This document shows positions 55,981 through 64,000 of a stretch of 64,000 nt of DNA, in pieces. The position numbers were made by a program, and so were the translations under genes. Numbering within the stretch: the stretch's first letter is position 1; every line of letters starts with the position of its first letter. This DNA comes from Cotesia glomerata. Its lineage: Eukaryota > Arthropoda > Insecta > Hymenoptera > Braconidae. Below the pieces are notes generated by a model that saw only the letters and a program-made list of their open reading frames with translations, was not told the origin of the DNA and ran no database searches. The DNA lies in contig NC_058162.1 of assembly GCF_020080835.1 (NCBI RefSeq), forward strand, positions 21,830,144 to 21,894,143. Direction: 5' to 3'.

Positions 55981-56022
55981 CAATTCTATAAACGCCCAGC
56001 AGAGCGGGCGGGTAACAGCTAG
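55981..56022 (+). mobile_element. Helitron 3' terminus of a different family
   Basis: CGCCCAGCAGAGCGGGCG forms a short hairpin, followed by GGTAACAG and CTAG|T at 56019-56022, the Helitron 3' structure on the plus strand. The 5' TC end could not be placed. The upstream 55098-55972 element may be cargo or a separate insertion. Confidence 0.5.
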
Positions 56023-56106
56023 TTAATTAAATAAAATATTGTTTAATTATTATAAGGTTTATTATTATTTTGCAGTGCATGCACGGGAAAAAAATGTAAA
56101 GTCTAA

Positions 56107-56750
56107 GGGCCAGTTTTTCAATCCGAGATAAAAGTACTGCCATTTATGATAAAAAAATAAATAATTCAGCACAGTGATATTGCCTACGAGTAATTCTCCT
56201 TGATTTTAGTCACTTATTTTGAATTAAAATAAATAAACATTAGCCACATGTCACAGAAATATTCACCTCCAACTGTGACAACTTCCTGATTGTAAATAAA
56301 TAAAATAAAAATTAGGAAAACGGATGACCCGGAAGGAGATCCCTGTAAACTTCCCGCTAATTCCATACTTAAGCGCTTGAAATTGCACTTATAATGTTGT
56401 TGAGCTCTTCAAGCTCCAAATTACAATTTATGTATTATTTTGAGCTTTATGAGCTGAAAGAGGTAGCTGTTCTATGCTTTTGAGCCCTTCGAGCTCATAT
56501 CTTGCGTTTGACATATCTATTATTAATTTATAATTGTGTTAATTAATTTAAAATAATTTAAATGACACAATAAGAGGTTATTATTATTTTTATGATATAT
56601 TTATTTATTTTTATTTAAATAAACGACAAAATTCATGGAGAACTAATATTGAGAGCAATATCACGTCGCTGAATTATTTTTTTTTTTTTTATTTTATTGG
56701 CGGTACTTTTATCTCGGATAAAATTTTATCCCTGATTGAAAAACTGGCCC
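56107..56750. mobile_element. PIF/Harbinger-type MITE, TAA duplication
   Basis: GGGCCAGTTTTTCAATCCGA at the left and the inverse GATTGAAAAACTGGCCC at the right, flanked by TAA on both sides (56104-56106 and 56751-56753). Three-base TWA targets and GG(G/C)C-starting TIRs are the Harbinger signature. 644 bp, no frame. A second, TTTTGAGCTC-type repeat lies inside (56385-56510). Confidence 0.75.
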
Positions 56751-57122
56751 TAAATAATTTATAATTATACCCCTTCATTTTTAATTAGTTTATTATGACG
56801 CCCCAGTTATTGACTTCTGTTTCTTAGCGAGACTTTTTTCATTTTTATTCCTCTTTACTTCTTTTACATTGCTCTCAAACTTTACATTAATCTCAAACCA
56901 TTAGAAACATATCCCCTAATCTATTTTCCCAAAACGATCGCTATGATAATATATTTTAATTACAGCTTGATTAGCCACAAAGACGTCGTCAGCATCGAAT
57001 CTCCTTCAAAAAGCGTTATTTTAACGGCTGTTTTTAAATTTGCAATATCTTTTCTTTTCGCCAGGAACTGCGCAGCTCTTACGATGAATGTGTAAAACAG
57101 CTGTTAAACAAAATTGAATAAA

Positions 57123-57520
57123 TAATAGTTTAAAAAAACTAAAAACACGCTTTTTATAGAAAACCAAACTTAAAAATAGAAAATAAATTTAAATTAAGAA
57201 TAGTGTTAAAAATTTCAATAAATATAAATTAATAATAGTGTAAATAAAAAAAATGTATTTTATTTTAAAAAAAGCGTGAGGTGCATGGTGTCAATAGTTA
57301 TAAATATTTTATTGACAGATATGAGTAGAGTGATTATCATTTTGATAATATCTTAAAAAGCACCCCACGATTTTTAAAATAAAATACATTTTTTTATTTA
57401 CACTATTATTAATTTATATTTATTGAAATTTTAACACTATTCTTAATTTAAATTTATTTTCTATTTTTAGTTTGGTTTTCTATAAAAAGCGTGTTTTAGT
57501 TTTAAACTATTATTTATTTT
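57123..57520. repeat. Foldback, arms ~165 bp
   Basis: ACGCTTTTTATAGAAAACCA, AAATTAAGAATAGTGTTA and TAATAATAGTGTAAATA on the left return inverted at 57375-57520. The loop (57290-57350) contains GCATGGTGTCAATAG. A partial third arm follows (57525-57580), so the unit is locally duplicated. Confidence 0.7.
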
Positions 57521-57597
57521 TTACTTTAGTTTTGGTTTATTTATAAAAGCGTGATTTTTAGTTTTTAAACTATTATTTGTTGATTATCAAAAATATT

Positions 57598-57840
57598 CAG
57601 GCGCGCAAATTACCCACGGAGAGTTACTTACTTACATACAGACATACAAACATACAAGTGAAGCTAATAAAAAATAATTATTTATAAATATATTATAAAT
57701 ACGGGGAATCAGAGTTCGATTTCGGAGAGCGAGCCTGAGAAACGGCTACCAGAACCAAGGAAGGCCGCAGGCGCGCAGATTACCCACGGAGAGTTACTGA
57801 CATACTGACAAACTGACATACAAGTGAAGCTAATATAAAG
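57598..57840 (+). repeat. Two-copy repeat containing 18S-rRNA-derived sequence
   Basis: 57701-57787 matches a conserved stretch of nuclear 18S rRNA with about ten differences as I recall it: ACGGGGAATCAGAGTTCGAT, GAGCCTGAGAAACGGCTACC, CCAAGGAAGGC and GCGCGCAGATTACCCAC. 57598-57617 repeats only the last 20 bases of that stretch. After ATTACCCAC both copies run into the same non-ribosomal tail (GGAGAGTTACT ... CATACAAGTGAAGCTAATA). It is not a functional rRNA gene. Confidence 0.75.
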
Positions 57841-58156
57841 CGTGTAAAAATACTCAAGTGTCTATGTTGTAACAACTAAAAAAATTGACAATTGTCAGCT
57901 AATTTTAGTTTTGTGTACGTAAAAACATACAACGTACAACGCTGACCTCTGTTCTAGATGATTCATATTCAATTTTCAAATTTTATTTCAAAACTTTAAT
58001 TTACTGCCCCCATGTGGCTGAAAAGAAAAATAAATATAAATACACCATTTGTTTTTGAAAATCTAACCTTGAATTCTTCGTTATTTTCATTGTTTTTATT
58101 ATTAAAAATCTGAAAAGTCGTTGGACATAAAATAATTGTTATTAATTATTTTAAAA

Positions 58157-59839
58157 ATGGAAAAAATTTTAAATCATCGTGACAGATATATTTGTTCAGT
58201 ACCGAGTAGTGAAGTAGTAAAAGAAAAATTTAATGACCTTTTAGCACAATTGGATAAATTAAACCGTCAAAGTTATGATCAGCTAGCACGTAAGTTTTTA
58301 TAATTAATGTGTTTAATAATAAACAATAACTGAATTTTGTGTTGGTTTTGATAGAAGACGCAGAGAAGATACAAAATCAAAAAGACAAAATTACTGATTT
58401 AAAAAAAAAATTATTAATTGGAGAAAAAAACAAGAAGTCTTTTGAAAAAGAATTACTAAGTCAGGCTGAATTATTGGTAATTGATTTATTTAATAAATAA
58501 ATTTTTTTTTCTTTATATTTTTTAACTGAAATTTAAATAATTAAAATGTATCGAAAATTTATCACGTTTTTATTGAGGTAATTTTAAATTACTTATTAAT
58601 AAATAACCGTATTTTATTTTAGGAGGAACTAAATACTGAAAAAACACACATAATAGTAGAAAACATAGAAATTGAATCGAGGAAAAATCAAATAAAACCT
58701 AAAAAAAATACCAGTAATGATGACCAAATTTTCGAAAGGGAAAGGTAATAAATAAAAATTTTATTCAGTCAATTAACGTAATTATTAATTATGTTTAATT
58801 TTTATTATTTTAGAATAAAATTAAAGTACTACAGAATGTTAACGAATATCAAATGGGATTATCAGGATGTAAGAACTTCAATCAGAGGCTGTATCCTTTT
58901 TTAAACAAATTGAGCATAATTTATATTTTTAAGGGGGATAGCCACTGTGAGGATCGAAAAAATAGGTGATTTTCGGGAATTTTTTTGACTGGGATAATAA
59001 AGGTATTTGGGGATCGGGTTTTTTTTTGTTTTATAAAATATACATTTAAGATTATTCTCCTAAATTTTGATTAAAAAATATCATGTTGTTACGAAGTTAT
59101 TAGCATTTTTGTGGAAAACCAAAAAAATTTCCCCCACCACGGTGTGATCTCTAACTCAAAAACAGATTATCTAAAACAAAAAAACTAAACTGTGTTGTAA
59201 TTTGCATGCATGTGGTTATCGATCCACGTAGGGGATTTTGAAAATTTTGATTTTAAAAAAATGACGACATATTAAAAATTTTTTCGTTTTTTTTTCTCAT
59301 TTTTTCTAATTCAAACAGCCCTAAAAAATCTTAAAAATCAAAATTTTATAAATCGCATACGTGCAACTATAACTACTGAATAGACGAATACGGGGAAAAA
59401 AAAAGTTGCAAATCGGTTCATATTAATGCAAATTGCAATTCTCACCAGTTCAAAAAAAGTAGTTTCGAGAAAAACGCGTTTTCGTCGGAGCGCCGCGCGT
59501 GCAAGGGTCATTTGACACGCTGTTACAAAAATGACTATAACTTGAAAAATATTCGGAATTTTCATATAAAACTCTAGATACATATTTTTGAATGTATAAA
59601 CTTTAATTTAATAAAAAAAAAAAATTTTTTTTTTTTGAAATTTCACAGTGGCTACCCCCCTTAAATTAATTAAAGTCTAACTTTTTCTTAACTAAAGTAC
59701 TATAGTGATTACAAATCGCAAGGACTACACGCAAAAATTTTATTATGACAATGACGACGAGAAAGTAGAAGAAAAACTTTGGAAAGAAATTGAAAAATGT
59801 GCGGACTTTGATTTAAAAAAAGACTCCCCACCTCATTAA
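58157..59839 (+). CDS. Kinetochore protein Spc24-like (NDC80 complex)
   Basis: Five exons join in frame to 195 aa: 58157-58289, 58355-58476, 58623-58744, 58814-58890 and 59706-59839. Spc24 pairs with Spc25 at the centromere-proximal end of the NDC80 complex. Residues about 20-125 are a charged coiled-coil (EKFNDLLAQLDKLNRQ, KITDLKKKLLIGEKNKK). The C-terminal RWD-like part has YYRMLTNIKWDYQ followed by a segment with ITNRKDYTQKFYYDND and EEKLWKEIEKC, the pattern and length (human protein about 197 aa) of Spc24. Assignment rests on this weakly conserved domain. The last intron contains a 728-bp TTAA-type element that arrived without disturbing either splice site. Confidence 0.75.
58933..59660. 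mobile_element. TTAA-flanked piggyBac-like element, uninterrupted copy
   Basis: TTAA at 58929-58932 and 59661-59664 flank GGGGGATAGCCACTGTGA and the inverse TCACAGTGGCTACCCCCC. Its 728 bp are the empty-site version of the element at 30569-32732, in opposite orientation. An 81-codon minus-strand frame in it (59338-59583) has no recognisable domain. Confidence 0.82.
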
Positions 59840-62640
<2,801 letters not shown>

Positions 62641-62927
62641 ATGCAGATTTTTTTAATTAATTGGCGAAGATTAAGTGAAAATAACATTGACAAAGGCAAG
62701 TAAATATAAATATATATTGATATTTTTATATTGCGTGGTGTTCAAACGATTTTAATTGATCAACTTCGTTAATTATTTCAACAGAGTTTTTGGTGGAAAA
62801 GTACGGAGAAACTAAGGATAAAGTACAAGATCGTATTAAAGAATGGTTTCAGAGAGGAAGTGATCGCTTAAAAGCTGAGCAGAAAATTAAAGAACCCGAA
62901 CACCCTAAAGAGTCGACAAAGATTTGA
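62641..62927 (+). CDS. Unrecognised 65-aa protein, two exons, GC-AG intron
   Basis: Exons 62641-62695 and 62785-62927 join in frame to 65 aa (start MQIFLINWRRLSENNIDK, end in a basic, Glu/Lys-rich tail PEHPKESTKI). The 89-bp intron has the donor AAAG|GCAAGT, the usual consensus of GC-AG introns, and the acceptor TTTCAACAG. The GT four bases on (GGCAA|GTAAAT) would break the frame, which supports the GC site. An initiator-like TTCAGTGC lies at about 62619. There is no signal peptide or clear membrane helix; the sequence predicts one amphipathic helix (YGETKDKVQDRIKEWFQRG). I do not recognise the family. Both flanks are repeat DNA. Confidence 0.55.
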
Positions 62928-64000
62928 GTATTTATCGTTTTAATACTAATAATTTTAGTAAATTTGTTTTTTCCTAATTATAATAATATTTAAAATTGTG
63001 ATATGTTTGAATAGTGGTCTAAAGTAAAAAAAAAAAAATATAATTTTAGACTCTTCTTTTTACAATTATAATGAAAAAATTGCAATACATTGTTGTGAGC
63101 AAAGAAATGTTTTAAAAAACATAGTTTTTTTAGAATGAATATCAAATAATTATAATGTTAAGGCTTGTTTTCTTTACTTTAAATTAAAAAATTTAATAGT
63201 CATTACATTAAGATAAAGAAATTCAGATTTGGAAATATTAAAGTTATGTACTTTTTATGTTCATTAAAAATTTTTAATGTTTTGTAAAATGTTATTAGTA
63301 TTCACTTGTAACAGTATTATAACTGATTGAATACGGGTGAAAAATTTATGGTATGCATATGAACAAATTGTACTGTGGAATTTGTATTAAATATAAATAT
63401 TTAAGGTTCATTTTTTTTATATTTTTGTGTTAAAAATTTTGTAACACGAAATATAAAAAAAATGAACTATAAGTATTTATGTCTAATACAAATTTTGCAG
63501 TACAATTTGTTCATATTCGTATCATAAATTTTTTAACGTATATACAGTATCCCTTAATAATAACGTTAACTGATACTCATCTATTGGGTAACTTTTCTAT
63601 AATTAAAAGTTATCATTTTTCAACTATAATATTAACAAAAATTTATTCATTTTCGCAACAAAAAGATAACATTTTGTTTTCTAAAAGTGAACCTTTTGTT
63701 ATCTTAAATATTATATTTTGTTATCATTTTTACTCAACATTTTTTTAACGTAAATATGCTATCAATTTTTTACTTTTTGAGATAACTTCTTGTAAGGACA
63801 TTAGGGATACATTTCGGTAGAAAATTTGTCAACTTTTTGAAAGTGGAGATTGTTGGCATCTAACTTTTTTTAGATAACTTTTTGATATTATTAAGTTGCC
63901 AGTGTGCCGCTTGGGTAAGTAAGAATTTATTATTTATTATTATTTTTAAATAACTTGCGCCTTTGCGATTTAATATTTTTATAAAAACAAAAATTATCAA
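62928..64000. other. 3' spacer with foldback and element end
   Basis: 63315-63425 and 63445-63545 form an inverted repeat (GAACAAATTGTACTGTGGAA, AGGTTCATTTTTTTTATATT and inverses), so the open frame at 63479 is not a gene. 63560-63915 is rich in GTTAAC/GTTATC words and ends in GTGTGCCGCTTGGG, the inverse of the CCCAAGCG word at 60829. Confidence 0.45.

Noticed and set aside
57701..57787. A real 18S rRNA gene
   Set aside because: Only 87 bp, diverged, and joined to unrelated sequence on both sides.

Overview
The window is intron-containing, very AT-rich animal DNA and reads as an insect. MyD88 with a death domain and a TIR domain, a CrebB-type CREB, allantoinase, LANCL, NIF3L1, the C22orf39/PANTS family and Spc24 all translate with canonical introns. 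A hymenopteran, perhaps a parasitoid wasp, is my inference from composition and repeat style. No marker in the window proves the lineage. Coding sequence is sparse, and introns and spacers are packed with small transposons.

Layout. 1-0.67 kb: 3' part of a broken Mutator-like transposase (-). 1.15-5.8 kb: NIF3L1 (+, 4 exons, 283 aa); its first intron holds a non-LTR retrotransposon fragment split by two later DNA-element insertions. 8.3-14.9 kb: an unrecognised 750-aa protein (+, 7 exons). 17.3-29.2 kb: CREB (-, 7 coding exons, 306 aa, plus a 5' exon), with a 4.3-kb intron inside the bZIP basic region that holds a four-level nest of elements. 29.7-29.95 kb: three perfect TGACGTCA CRE palindromes upstream of CREB. 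30.1-35.3 kb: allantoinase (-, 10 exons, 452 aa). 35.5-41.5 kb: LanC-like protein (-, 8 exons, 406 aa); one intron carries two head-to-tail Helitrons and a 1.5-kb hairpin. 42.0-43.2 kb: PANTS/C22orf39-like (+, 3 exons, 178 aa), divergent from LANCL. 43.4-48.2 kb: MyD88 (-, 6 exons, 403 aa), with a decayed Tc1 element in its last intron. 48.5-57.8 kb: a mobile-element-dominated block with a long-TIR element carrying one 534-codon ORF, a partial MULE-derived gene, Helitron ends, a Harbinger-type MITE, foldbacks and an 18S-rRNA-derived repeat. 58.2-59.8 kb: Spc24 (+, 5 exons, 195 aa). 62.6-62.9 kb: a 65-aa two-exon gene with an apparent GC-AG intron.

All seven recognised genes and the 750-aa gene join in frame from ATG to stop across the exons listed, so they look intact. 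They do not form a functional cluster. The shared theme is the repeat landscape. Many elements can be dated relative to each other because the window also contains copies lacking the insertion (empty sites). Target duplications identify TA-duplicating families (CACTGATAG, AGGTAAAG, CACAG/CACGG ends), TTAA-duplicating piggyBac-like families, non-autonomous Helitrons (5' TC, 3' hairpin plus CTAG, A/T target), a TAA Harbinger-type MITE and an element with an 8-bp duplication. The best candidate for something undescribed is the 48.5-51.3 kb element: TIRs of about 200 bp around a single zinc-finger-like ORF with no transposase I can recognise.
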